Positions 9,030 to 15,909 of a stretch of DNA of 20,398 nt are shown piece by piece. The first letter of the stretch is position 1, and each line of letters begins with the position of its first letter. The notes beneath the pieces are model-generated. The model was not told the DNA's origin. It was given only the letters and a program-made list of their open reading frames with translations, and searched no databases. The DNA comes from Bacteroidota bacterium (GTDB taxonomy: Bacteria; Bacteroidota; Bacteroidia; Chitinophagales; Chitinophagaceae), in NCBI GenBank assembly GCA_023433265.1, contig JAEZDR010000144.1, positions 1 to 20,398 on the forward strand, written 5' to 3'. The position numbers and the translations under genes are program-made.

Positions 9030-9803
9030 TTAATCCTGCAACTGGATCCAAACGGGACAATGGTCGCTGCTTTTTTCCCAACCTCTCACATCATGATCAA
9101 CACCTGCAGCTTGCAGACGTTTGGAAAGTACACGGTTGAGAAGAAGATGGTCAATTCTTAAGCCAGCGTTTCGCTGATAGGCATTACGGAAATAATCAAA
9201 GAAAGTATAGATCACCTGGTCGGGGTACATTGTCCTGAGGCTGTCAGTCCATCCCTGTTCCAGCAACAGTTGAAAGGCGGCCCTTACCTCGGGGCGAAAC
9301 AATGCATCGTTTACCCAGCGTTCCGGTTTATATACATCAAGTTCTGTGGGCATAATGTTGTAGTCGCCCGCGAGTACTGTAGGTTCCGGGCTATTGGCGA
9401 GTTCCGATGCGTGTAGCAGGAACCGCTCTATCCATTTAAGCTTATAATCGAATTTGGGGCCTGGCGCCGGATTGCCGTTCGGGAGATAAAGGCAGGCTAC
9501 CCTTATGCCCTTGATACTTGCCTCGATGTAACGGCTATGTTCATCTTCTACGTCACCCGGAAGCACACGGCAGATTTCTGCCGGCTCCTCACCTCTTGCA
9601 AGAATAGCCACTCCGTTCCAACTCTTTTGACCATGCCAAATAGCCTGGTAACCTGCATCCTGTATTTGCTGCAATGGAAACTTTTCCTGCGGAGCTTTCA
9701 ATTCCTGCAGGCAAACTATATCGGGCGAGGCCTGTTCAAACCATCTTAATAAAACCGGCAAGCGTCCATTTACGCCATTTACATTGTAGGTTGCGATTCT
9801 CAT
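9030..9803 (-). CDS. xth: Exodeoxyribonuclease III (AP endonuclease, EEP family)
   Basis: This 257-residue protein is collinear with XthA/ExoA. It cuts DNA 5' of abasic sites and degrades 3' ends in base excision repair. All catalytic residues can be placed: Asn7 (TYNVNG), Glu34 (LQELKAP), Tyr106 (CLYLPNG), Asp147 and Asn149 (AGDYNIMP), Asp218 (RIDHLLLN), and Asp247-His248 (SDHCPVW). The length is normal for the family. The ATG start at 9803 is 6 bases after the uvrA stop, so the two repair genes are almost certainly transcribed together. There is no signal peptide, as expected for a cytoplasmic enzyme. Confidence 0.96.
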   Translation of the reverse strand: MRIATYNVNGVNGRLPVLLRWFEQASPDIVCLQELKAPQEKFPLQQIQDAGYQAIWHGQKSWNGVAILARGEEPAEICRVLPGDVEDEHSRYIEASIKGIRVACLYLPNGNPAPGPKFDYKLKWIERFLLHASELANSPEPTVLAGDYNIMPTELDVYKPERWVNDALFRPEVRAAFQLLLEQGWTDSLRTMYPDQVIYTFFDYFRNAYQRNAGLRIDHLLLNRVLSKRLQAAGVDHDVRGWEKSSDHCPVWIQLQD

Positions 9804-9809
9804 TGTTCA

Positions 9810-12641
9810 CTAGTTTTTAATGAAGGAGGCAGTGTGCGAAGCTTTGCAGTTGAGCATCTCCTTCACAGTGCCTGCAAATACAAGCTGGCCACCATCATCG
9901 CCGGCTTCAGGACCGAGATCAATCACCCAATCTGCATTGCGAATAACGTCGGTGTTATGCTCAATCACTATCAGCGAATGCCCTTGCTCCAGCAGTGCAT
10001 GGAAAGATGAAAGCAGTTTATTAATGTCGTGGAAGTGCAGCCCCGTGGTAGGCTCATCAAAGATGAAGAGAATGTGGCCTGTACCTTTTCCTTTACCCAG
10101 GAAGCTGGCAAGTTTAACCCTTTGGGCTTCTCCTCCACTCAGCGTATCGCTGCTTTGCCCAAGCTTAATATAGCCCAGCCCCACATCCTGTAACGGCTTT
10201 AATGTGCGCGACAGTGTCTTTTCATCAGCAAAGAAAGCAATAGCTTCATCTACACTCATCTCTAACACATCGTACACACTCTTGTTCTTGTACTGCACTT
10301 CCAACACCTCTTCCTTAAACTTCTTGCCACCGCATACTTCGCAGGTTAGGTGCACATCGGCAAGAAATTGCATTTCTACTACCTGTTCGCCTTCTCCTTT
10401 ACAGGCATCGCAGCGGCCTGCATCTACATTGAACGAAAAATGTTTGGGCTGGAAACCCCGCATCTTAGACAAGGGTTGTTTTGCATAAAGGTCCCTGATT
10501 TCGTCCCATGCTTTGATATAGGTAACCGGGTTGCTCCGGGATGATTTACCAATAGGATTCTGGTCAATCATTTCAATGTGATCCACCAATTCCACATCGC
10601 CGGTGATAGCTTTATGAAAGCCCACCTTATCTGCAGGTTCACCCTTAAGCTTCTGCAAGGCGGGATAGAGGATCTGTTTTACCAGTGTAGTTTTGCCACT
10701 GCCGCTTACGCCCGTAACCACACACATTACATTCAGAGGAAAGTGGACGGTAATGTCCTTAAGGTTGTTATGCCTTGCACCTTCAACCGTTATGCTGTTA
10801 TGCCATTTACGAGGCTTGGTTGTTCCCAATACCTGGAGTTCGCCCGATAGATATTTACCCGTGAGACTTTCAGGATTTGAAATGATTTCGTTGAAGTTTC
10901 CTGACGCTGTAACGGTACCTCCCAGATGAGAAGCGAGCGGCCCCATATCAATGATGTAGTCGGCTTCCTGCATCATCATCTCATCGTGTTCCACTACCAC
11001 CACCGTATTGCCGAGGTCTCTTAGCTCCTTGAGTACTTTTATCAGCTTCTTTGTATCTCTTGAGTGTAGCCCTATTGATGGCTCATCGAGAATATAAAGA
11101 GAATCTGTAAGGTTACTGCCTAAACTCCGCGTAAGCTGAATACGCTGGCTTTCGCCACCGCTAAGACTATTCGCAAGCCTGTTAAGCGAGAGGTAGCCCA
11201 CCCCTACATTGACGAGGGTGTTGAGCCGCTGGTGAATTTCTATGAGGATACGCTTAGCAACATCCTGCTGGAAGGGAGTAAGTGAAAGTTGCTGAAACCA
11301 TAGAAGCAAATCTTTTACCTGCATTTCGCACAGCTCGCCTATGTGCCTGCCAGCCACCTTTACATAAAGTGCTTCTTTTCGCAGGCGGTAGCCATTACAT
11401 TCATGGCAGGTAGTACGGCCACGGTAACGGCTCAATAGTACCCGGTATTGCACCTTGTACAGATTCTGTTCTACTTCTTTGAAGAAGTCGTCGATGCCAT
11501 ATACATGCGTATTCCCCTTCCACAAAGTATTGTACTGTTCGGGAGTGAGATCTGCAATGGGCTTATGTACAGGAAACTTAAATTTAGAAGCGGCCCGAAC
11601 GAACTGCTCCTTCCATTGGCCGAGCTTTTCTCCTTTCCAGGGAGCTACTGCTCCTTCATACACACTGAGGCGACGATCGGGAATTACAAGGTCTGGGTCT
11701 ATGCCCAACACCTGGCTAAACCCTTCGCAAACTGGGCAGGCACCGAATGGGTTGTTGAAAGAAAACAGATTGGGGACCGGCTCTTCAAACTTCATTCCAT
11801 CAAGCTCGAAACGATTGCTGAAGTGCAGCAACTTTGCACCATCTACCTCAAGAAACATCTCGCCTTCTCCCTCAAAAAACGCAGTACCCACAGAATCTGA
11901 TATCCTGTGCAGATCATCTTCTTCGAAAGGCCGCGTAACAATGCGGTCAACAAGCACTGCCCCACCCTTTGCAGGCGGAAAAACTATCGATGCATCTTCC
12001 AGAATATCTTCGATGCTAATTGCTTTATACGATCCGGTTACATCATCAGGAACAGCGACCCGTGAAAACCCCTTTTGCAAGAGGATATTAAGTTCTTCTT
12101 TCACTTGCCGGTTAACGTGTTGTTTGAACGCAGCAAGTATGAGCACTCTTGAACCAGCGGGAAGTTGTTTTATTGCGTCCACCACATCGCTTACATCATC
12201 TTTCCTGACTTCACGGCCGCTGACGGGCGAAATGGTTATGCCAATGCGAGCAAACAATAACCGCAGGTAATCATAAGTTTCAGTCATACTGCCTACGGTG
12301 CTGCGGGGCGTGCGGGTGACGACTTTTTGTTCGATGGCTATTGCAGGGCACAACCCTTTGATGTAATCTACATCGGGCTTTACCATCCTGCTCATAAACT
12401 GACGTGCATAGGCGCTGAGGCTTTCTGCATACCGCCGCTGGCCTTCGGCAAAAAGGGTATCAATAGTGAGAGAGGATTTTCCGCTGCCCGATACGCCGGT
12501 AACCACCACGAGTTTGTTACGCGGAAAGGTTACGGTTACATTTTTTAAATTGTGTGTGCGTGCCCCGTGAACTACAATATCGTTATTGCCTACGGTTGTG
12601 CCTTTGGTGGCTTTGGTGGAGGTGCTTCTAGATTTGCCCAT
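9810..12641 (-). CDS. uvrA: Excinuclease ABC subunit A (UvrA)
   Basis: This 943-residue protein has two ABC ATPase halves. It finds bulky DNA damage in nucleotide excision repair and loads UvrB. Visible motifs are Walker A GVSGSGKSS (about 49-57) and GVSGSGKTT, signatures LSGGESQRIQL and LSGGEAQRVKL, and Walker B regions YILDEPSIGLH and FIFDEPTTGLH. A CHEC pair and the C-terminal zinc module (GRCDACKGEGE ... CEVCGGKKF) are intact. The first zinc module has only its second pair (ACPVC); the first CxxC is replaced by a Cys-free stretch (HFSNRFELDGM). I chose ATG 12641 over the in-frame TTG at 12653 because that TTG overlaps a probable -7 box (GATATTTG, 12651-12658, one mismatch). Head of the uvrA-xth unit. 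Confidence 0.96.
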   Translation of the reverse strand: MGKSRSTSTKATKGTTVGNNDIVVHGARTHNLKNVTVTFPRNKLVVVTGVSGSGKSSLTIDTLFAEGQRRYAESLSAYARQFMSRMVKPDVDYIKGLCPAIAIEQKVVTRTPRSTVGSMTETYDYLRLLFARIGITISPVSGREVRKDDVSDVVDAIKQLPAGSRVLILAAFKQHVNRQVKEELNILLQKGFSRVAVPDDVTGSYKAISIEDILEDASIVFPPAKGGAVLVDRIVTRPFEEDDLHRISDSVGTAFFEGEGEMFLEVDGAKLLHFSNRFELDGMKFEEPVPNLFSFNNPFGACPVCEGFSQVLGIDPDLVIPDRRLSVYEGAVAPWKGEKLGQWKEQFVRAASKFKFPVHKPIADLTPEQYNTLWKGNTHVYGIDDFFKEVEQNLYKVQYRVLLSRYRGRTTCHECNGYRLRKEALYVKVAGRHIGELCEMQVKDLLLWFQQLSLTPFQQDVAKRILIEIHQRLNTLVNVGVGYLSLNRLANSLSGGESQRIQLTRSLGSNLTDSLYILDEPSIGLHSRDTKKLIKVLKELRDLGNTVVVVEHDEMMMQEADYIIDMGPLASHLGGTVTASGNFNEIISNPESLTGKYLSGELQVLGTTKPRKWHNSITVEGARHNNLKDITVHFPLNVMCVVTGVSGSGKTTLVKQILYPALQKLKGEPADKVGFHKAITGDVELVDHIEMIDQNPIGKSSRSNPVTYIKAWDEIRDLYAKQPLSKMRGFQPKHFSFNVDAGRCDACKGEGEQVVEMQFLADVHLTCEVCGGKKFKEEVLEVQYKNKSVYDVLEMSVDEAIAFFADEKTLSRTLKPLQDVGLGYIKLGQSSDTLSGGEAQRVKLASFLGKGKGTGHILFIFDEPTTGLHFHDINKLLSSFHALLEQGHSLIVIEHNTDVIRNADWVIDLGPEAGDDGGQLVFAGTVKEMLNCKASHTASFIKN

Positions 12642-12653
12642 TCTGAAGCGCAA

Positions 12654-12829
12654 ATATCAGTTTCTTGCGTTTGGTATGCGCATCCGGATTATTCACAATA
12701 TTTTTGCAACCTGGACCGGCCTGAAAGCCCGAGATTACTTAAATTCACTCTCTAATCTAAAGCCTATAGCGAGAACCTTTACTTATTCAAGGAAATAAAA
12801 TAAAATATTTAGGGGCGACCCAATTGAAT
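12654..12829. promoter_or_regulatory. Divergent promoter region between uvrA and the sigma factor gene
   Basis: This spacer has no credible gene. On the plus strand TATTTTTG at 12699-12706 matches TAnnTTTG exactly and would serve the sigma gene with a leader of roughly 115 bases. A TTTG at 12670-12673 could be the -33 element, but the 25-base spacing is long. On the minus strand GATATTTG (12651-12658) is a one-mismatch -7 box that nearly abuts the uvrA ATG. Confidence 0.4.
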
Positions 12830-13414
12830 ATGAAAAGGTTAAACCAGGTTCCGGATAACGTGCTCATCCACCAGTTTCTTGAAGGCAACGAGTCTTCGCT
12901 GGAGGAACTGATCAATAGGTATAAGGACAAAATCTACACGTCCATCCTATTCCTCGTGAGGGATAAATACCTGGCAGAAGACCTGTTCCAGGACTCATTC
13001 ATCAAAATATTGGATACGATTAAAAGCGGCCGTTATAACGAGGAGGGCAAATTTCTTCCCTGGGCTACCCGCATTGCCCGAAACCTTTGCATTGACTATT
13101 TTAGAAAGGAAAAGAGCAAGCATACTGTCGTAATAAGTGATCCGGCAGACATGTACAATCTTGGGTATCCAAACGAGGAGACGGCTGAGAGGCGGATTAT
13201 AAAGGGTGAGGAAACCGAACAGATGTTCAGGATGATAGATAAGTTGCCACCAGAGCAGCGGGAAGTGATTATTCTAAGGCATTTTGGAGAGATGAGCTTC
13301 AAGGAAATAGCGGCAACCATGAACTGTAGCCTTAATACTGCCCTCGGCAGGATGCGCTATGGCCTGATAAACCTGAGGAAGATGATGGCACCGAAACAGG
13401 TTGCTTGCAAGTAA
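12830..13414 (+). CDS. RNA polymerase sigma-70 family, ECF-type sigma factor
   Basis: This 194-residue protein has the two-domain ECF plan. Region 2 lies at about residues 15-95 (LINRYKDKIYTSILFLV, AEDLFQDSFIKIL, FLPWATRIARNLCIDYFRKEK, where the last parts contact the -10 element). Region 4 lies at about 130-185 (LPPEQREVIILRHFGEMSFKEIAATMNCSLNTALGRMRYGLINLRK, a helix-turn-helix for the -35 element). The ATG at 12830 is preferred to the TTG at 12824. No anti-sigma gene adjoins it: downstream is noncoding DNA and a gene on the other strand, so how it is held in check is unclear. It diverges from uvrA across 188 bases. Its regulon cannot be deduced from the sequence. Confidence 0.92.
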   Translation: MKRLNQVPDNVLIHQFLEGNESSLEELINRYKDKIYTSILFLVRDKYLAEDLFQDSFIKILDTIKSGRYNEEGKFLPWATRIARNLCIDYFRKEKSKHTVVISDPADMYNLGYPNEETAERRIIKGEETEQMFRMIDKLPPEQREVIILRHFGEMSFKEIAATMNCSLNTALGRMRYGLINLRKMMAPKQVACK

Positions 13415-13496
13415 ATGCTAAGATTAATTTTGCTTGAATTTCTGAATAGTTTTAATTTCGTCCCGCTAAAAAAAGAGAAGACTTACTATAAACTTC

Positions 13497-13570
13497 TTGT
13501 CATTCTTTTAGCTTCATATCGCGCTATTGCTTGCTTGCCAAAAATGCATTTGGGGCAATAAGAATGACAA
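13497..13570. repeat. Nested inverted repeats after the sigma gene (structured 3' region or small RNA candidate)
   Basis: A perfect 11-bp inverted repeat, TTGTCATTCTT (13497-13507) and AAGAATGACAA (13560-13570), encloses 52 bases. Inside it is a second dyad: TTGCC pairs with GGCAA around the palindrome AAATGCATTT. The strong terminator at 13578-13610 follows directly, so any plus-strand transcript would end in a folded RNA. No ORF fits here. Function unknown; it may be only a structured 3' UTR. Confidence 0.5.
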
Positions 13571-13577
13571 CCAAACC

Positions 13578-13610
13578 AAAAAGCCGTTTTGTAATAAAAA
13601 CGGCTTTTTT
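13578..13610 (+). terminator. Rho-independent terminator downstream of the sigma factor gene
   Basis: A 13-bp stem (AAAAAGCCGTTTT / AAAACGGCTTTTT) has a 6-base loop (GTAATA) and a run of T at the end. Its A/T-rich flanks let it work in either direction, although erpA has its own hairpin further right. Confidence 0.88.
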
Positions 13611-13645
13611 GTGCCCAGAAAAGTACTTAGCAAAGATGCAGGCAT

Positions 13646-13666
13646 AAAAAAGCCGCTGGTAGCGGC
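13646..13666 (-). terminator. Terminator of the IscA/ErpA-type gene (minus strand)
   Basis: Read on the minus strand, GCCGCT-ACC-AGCGGC forms a 6-bp GC-rich stem with a 3-base loop, followed directly by TTTTTTATG. It lies 21 bases past the stop codon. Confidence 0.8.
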
Positions 13667-13687
13667 CTGGAATACGTTTTAACGGGC

Positions 13688-14038
13688 TTAAACTGCAAAG
13701 CTCTCACCGCAGGCACAAGTACGGCTTGCGTTGGGATTATTGAAAAAGAAACCTTTGCCGTTGAGGCCATCAGAAAACTCTAAAGTAGTGTTAACGAGGT
13801 ATAAAAGGCTCTTCATGTCCGTAACTATCTTCACCCCATTATGTTCGAACACCTGGTCGCCGGGCTTAGACTGATTATCAAAGTCCATTTTATAACTAAG
13901 GCCGGAACAACCGCCGCCTACTACACCGACGCGTAAAAAATAAGAAGGATCACCTGCATGCCCCGCCTCGTCCATAAGCTTAAGCACACGTTCTTTTGCT
14001 TTATCGCTAATGAATATGCCGTAATCTGTGTCTGTCAT
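13688..14038 (-). CDS. A-type iron-sulfur cluster carrier (HesB/IscA/ErpA family)
   Basis: This 116-residue cytoplasmic protein belongs to the Fe-S biogenesis A-type carriers, which accept an Fe-S cluster and pass it to target enzymes. The three ligand cysteines are present in the family pattern: Cys44 in GGGCSGLSY, and Cys108 and Cys110 in the C-terminal CACGESF. The fold markers SDKAKERV near the start and the FSDGLNGKGFFFNNPNA stretch before the CxC are also typical. The sequence does not decide between the IscA, ErpA and SufA names, so none is given. A cysteine desulfurase lies 1.9 kb upstream on the same strand, but a 766-bp repeat-rich gap separates this gene from acr3, and it has its own promoter and terminator. 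Start ATG 14038 has no room for a ribosome binding site if the promoter call is right. Confidence 0.94.
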   Translation of the reverse strand: MTDTDYGIFISDKAKERVLKLMDEAGHAGDPSYFLRVGVVGGGCSGLSYKMDFDNQSKPGDQVFEHNGVKIVTDMKSLLYLVNTTLEFSDGLNGKGFFFNNPNASRTCACGESFAV

Positions 14039-14042
14039 AGTT

Positions 14043-14050
14043 CAAAATTA
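14043..14050 (-). promoter_or_regulatory. Probable -7 box (TAATTTTG) of the A-type carrier gene
   Basis: On the minus strand TAATTTTG matches TAnnTTTG exactly and ends only 4 bases before the ATG. Transcription would begin at or next to the A of the start codon, giving a leaderless mRNA. No TTG is visible at -33, so a coincidence in A/T-rich sequence is possible. Confidence 0.4.
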
Positions 14051-14105
14051 AAAAATATGGCTGGTTTTAGTTGTTAATTCTCAGGGCAGAAGGTAGGGAA
14101 AAGAA

Positions 14106-14133
14106 AGATATTAGTACATAGATATTAGTACAT
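14106..14133. repeat. 14-bp perfect tandem duplication
   Basis: AGATATTAGTACAT occurs twice head to tail (14106-14119 and 14120-14133), followed by AGA, which starts a third copy. Each unit contains the palindrome GTAC. Confidence 0.9.
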
Positions 14134-14158
14134 AGAAAGGAAGGGGAGTTAATCACTG

Positions 14159-14210
14159 CCCGTCATCCTTAGCGAAGCCTCGACGCAGGAAAGGCGAAGG
14201 CGAAGGATCT
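14159..14210. repeat. REP-like imperfect palindrome (GTCATCCT...AAGGATCT type)
   Basis: ATCCTT (14165-14170) pairs with AAGGAT (14203-14208), and internally GCCT (14177-14180) pairs with AGGC (14192-14195). The outer wording GTCATCCTTAGCGAAG ... GCGAAGGATCT resembles a dispersed intergenic repeat I recall from several Bacteroidota and other genomes. Only one copy lies in this window, so repetitiveness is not shown here. Confidence 0.5.
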
Positions 14211-14240
14211 TTCTCTCTCTTGAGCACACCTTCTCCATTT

Positions 14241-14267
14241 CCCCCAAAAACAACCCGTTTTTGGGGG
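14241..14267. repeat. 11-bp perfect hairpin (CCCCCAAAAAC / GTTTTTGGGGG)
   Basis: A perfect 11-bp inverted repeat surrounds a 5-base loop (AACCC). The T tract is inside the stem, so it is not a standard terminator. It lies directly before the 11-bp tandem repeat. Confidence 0.75.
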
Positions 14268-14322
14268 GCAAGTCCGACGCAAGTCCGAGGCAAGTCCGAA
14301 GCAAGAGTGTAGCAAGAGCGTT
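14268..14322. repeat. 11-bp degenerate tandem repeat, 5 units
   Basis: Five successive 11-bp units begin with GCAAG. The first three are nearly identical (GCAAGTCCGAC, ..GAG, ..GAA); the last two have diverged (GCAAGAGTGTA, GCAAGAGCGTT). Confidence 0.85.
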
Positions 14323-14450
14323 AAAAGAGGCTGTGCAACCACACGGCATACCTGTCATACCTTCCTTTCACTGTCGTAATTTGGGATTGGGAATTTCTCA
14401 TTTGTTTCCTTTTCACCCAAACATACACCTGCCCCAAAACTTACTTTCCC

Positions 14451-14594
14451 GATTGTTCCGTTTTATTCCAGTTTGTTCCGAATTATTCCGTTTTGTTCCG
14501 AATTATTCCGTTTTGTTCCCGTTTGTTCCGTTTTATTCCGTTTTGTTCCGTTTTAGTCCCGTTTGTTCCCGTTTGTTCCGTTTTGTTCCCGTTA
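14451..14594. repeat. 10-bp-period tandem array, about 14 units (consensus TTTTGTTCCG)
   Basis: About fourteen consecutive 10-base units follow the pattern TTTTGTTCCG with no change of phase. TTCC (once GTCC) sits at the same place in every unit, and T-rich stretches alternate with it. Variants include AATTATTCCG (two copies) and units where the G moves one base (TTCCC then GTTTG). The period is about one helical turn, so the cores would lie on one face of the DNA. The array lies 3' of acr3 and more than 400 bases upstream of the A-type carrier gene. Confidence 0.92.
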
Positions 14595-14804
14595 GTACTT
14601 AAACAAGAAGGCATAGCAAGTTTGCGTGCAAGGTTAGCGTGACTGGCAGAGATAGACCTAGGAAACAGAGTTTCAGGAGGATTGCTGTTTTTATCGCTGA
14701 ATAATGCAATCTTCACTTGTGATTGCTTTTCATGTTTAACTGTAAACCTGGATAACCCGTTAGGATAAATTCTGCAGGCTCAATGGCTCCTGGTCGAGGC
14801 CCTG

Positions 14805-15890
14805 CTACTGTACTTCGTGATATTGTTGCTTAGCGTAGTACTTTCTTCTAAACCAGAAAGCCACATTAACCAGTGCGATGAGGGCAGGGACTTCTACCAA
14901 TGGCCCAATAACTCCGGCAAAGGCCTGGCCGCTGTTGATGCCAAATACTCCGATGGCTACAGCGATGGCTAGCTCAAAGTTGTTACCTGCCGCCGTGAAT
15001 GCTATGGATGCATTGGTTGAATAATCGGCTCCCATTTTTTTGCCGATCACGAGGCTGACTAAAAACATGATAGCAAAGTAGATGACCAAAGGAATCGCTA
15101 TCCTGATTACGTCAAAAGGTATTTGAACAATCAACTCCCCTTTTAGGCTGAACATGAGGATGATTGTGAACAGCAATGCAACCAAGGTTATTGGTGATAC
15201 GAAAGGGATAAACCTGGTTGTGAACCAGGCGTCGCCAAATGTTTTACGGAGAATAATCCTGGTGAATAACCCTGCGGCAAAGGGAATACCGAGATAAATG
15301 GCAACGCTTTCGGCGATTTGGCCGATAGTAATATTGACTACAGATCCTGAAATGCCAAAAAGCGGTGGTAACAACGTGATAAAAACATAAGCGTACACGC
15401 TGTAAAGCAATACCTGGAAAATACTGTTTAGCGCTACCAAACCTGCAGCGTATTCCCTGCTTCCCTCAGCCAACTCGTTCCATACAATTACCATTGCAAT
15501 ACAACGAGCCAGTCCAATTAAAATAAGTCCCACCATGTACTCAGGATAACCGCGCAAAAACACAATGGCCAGGATAAACATTAAGATTGGACCGATTATC
15601 CAGTTCAAAAGTAAAGACATGCCCAGCACCTTCATGTTCCTGAATACCTCTTTCAGCTTTTCGTACCTGACCCTGACAAACGGCGGATACATCATAAGGA
15701 TTAGACCAACAGCCAAAGGAATGTTGGTTGTGCCGGACGAAAACGAATTTATAAAAGCAGATGAGGAAGGAAAGAAGTAGCCAATAGCTACACCCGCAGC
15801 CATCGCTAAAAATATCCAAAGCGTTAGATACCTGTCTAAGAAGTTTAACCGCTTTCGCCCGATAGCAGGGGCACAATCGTTAGCTGACAT
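14805..15890 (-). CDS. acr3: ACR3-family arsenite efflux transporter
   Basis: This 361-residue inner-membrane protein has about ten hydrophobic segments and is clearly of the ACR3/ArsB-3 family (bile-acid/arsenite transporter superfamily). It exports As(III) as arsenite using the proton gradient. Family hallmarks are LNFLDRYLTLWIFLAM at the start, the essential Cys130 in GLARCIAMVIVWN, FTAAGNNFELAIAVAIG, and Glu333 in GPLVEVPALIALV. The ATG at 15890 lies 19 bases after the stop of the cysteine desulfurase gene, so both probably come from the promoter at 17119-17126. No arsR, arsC or arsM is adjacent, which is unusual because acr3 normally sits in an ars operon with an ArsR repressor. Antimonite is a possible second substrate. 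Confidence 0.94.
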   Translation of the reverse strand: MSANDCAPAIGRKRLNFLDRYLTLWIFLAMAAGVAIGYFFPSSSAFINSFSSGTTNIPLAVGLILMMYPPFVRVRYEKLKEVFRNMKVLGMSLLLNWIIGPILMFILAIVFLRGYPEYMVGLILIGLARCIAMVIVWNELAEGSREYAAGLVALNSIFQVLLYSVYAYVFITLLPPLFGISGSVVNITIGQIAESVAIYLGIPFAAGLFTRIILRKTFGDAWFTTRFIPFVSPITLVALLFTIILMFSLKGELIVQIPFDVIRIAIPLVIYFAIMFLVSLVIGKKMGADYSTNASIAFTAAGNNFELAIAVAIGVFGINSGQAFAGVIGPLVEVPALIALVNVAFWFRRKYYAKQQYHEVQ

Positions 15891-15909
15891 GATTTTGGGT
15901 AGTTTATGC

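Larger units (their letters stand above)
14051..14804. other. Repeat-rich intergenic region between the A-type carrier gene and acr3
   Basis: About 750 bases hold no credible gene. Small open frames exist, but they run through the short-period repeats and have no family resemblance. From left to right it holds a 14-bp duplication, a REP-like imperfect palindrome, an 11-bp perfect hairpin, an 11-bp degenerate tandem repeat and a 10-bp-period array of about 14 units, each listed separately. From 14595 to 14804 I see neither a repeat nor a gene; a clear acr3 terminator was not found there. Confidence 0.7.

Noticed and set aside
11455..12270. 271-aa open frame on the plus strand inside uvrA
   Set aside because: It is antisense to the well-conserved uvrA, Ser/Arg/Pro-rich and lacks any domain: a shadow frame.
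13497..13570. Riboswitch
   Set aside because: The dyads lie after the sigma gene, not in a leader, and no known aptamer core was recognised.
14451..14594. CRISPR array
   Set aside because: The units are 10 bp and contiguous with no unique spacers, and no cas gene is present.
14106..14594. Insertion sequence or transposon remnant
   Set aside because: No transposase fragment, no matching terminal inverted repeats at the ends of the region, and no flanking target duplication were found.
14261..14602. Open frames on both strands across the 10-bp array (113 aa plus, 77 aa minus)
   Set aside because: A 10-bp repeat without stops stays open in every frame it is read. The products are low-complexity repeats (such as NGTKTEQNG) with no family resemblance, no ribosome binding site and no promoter.
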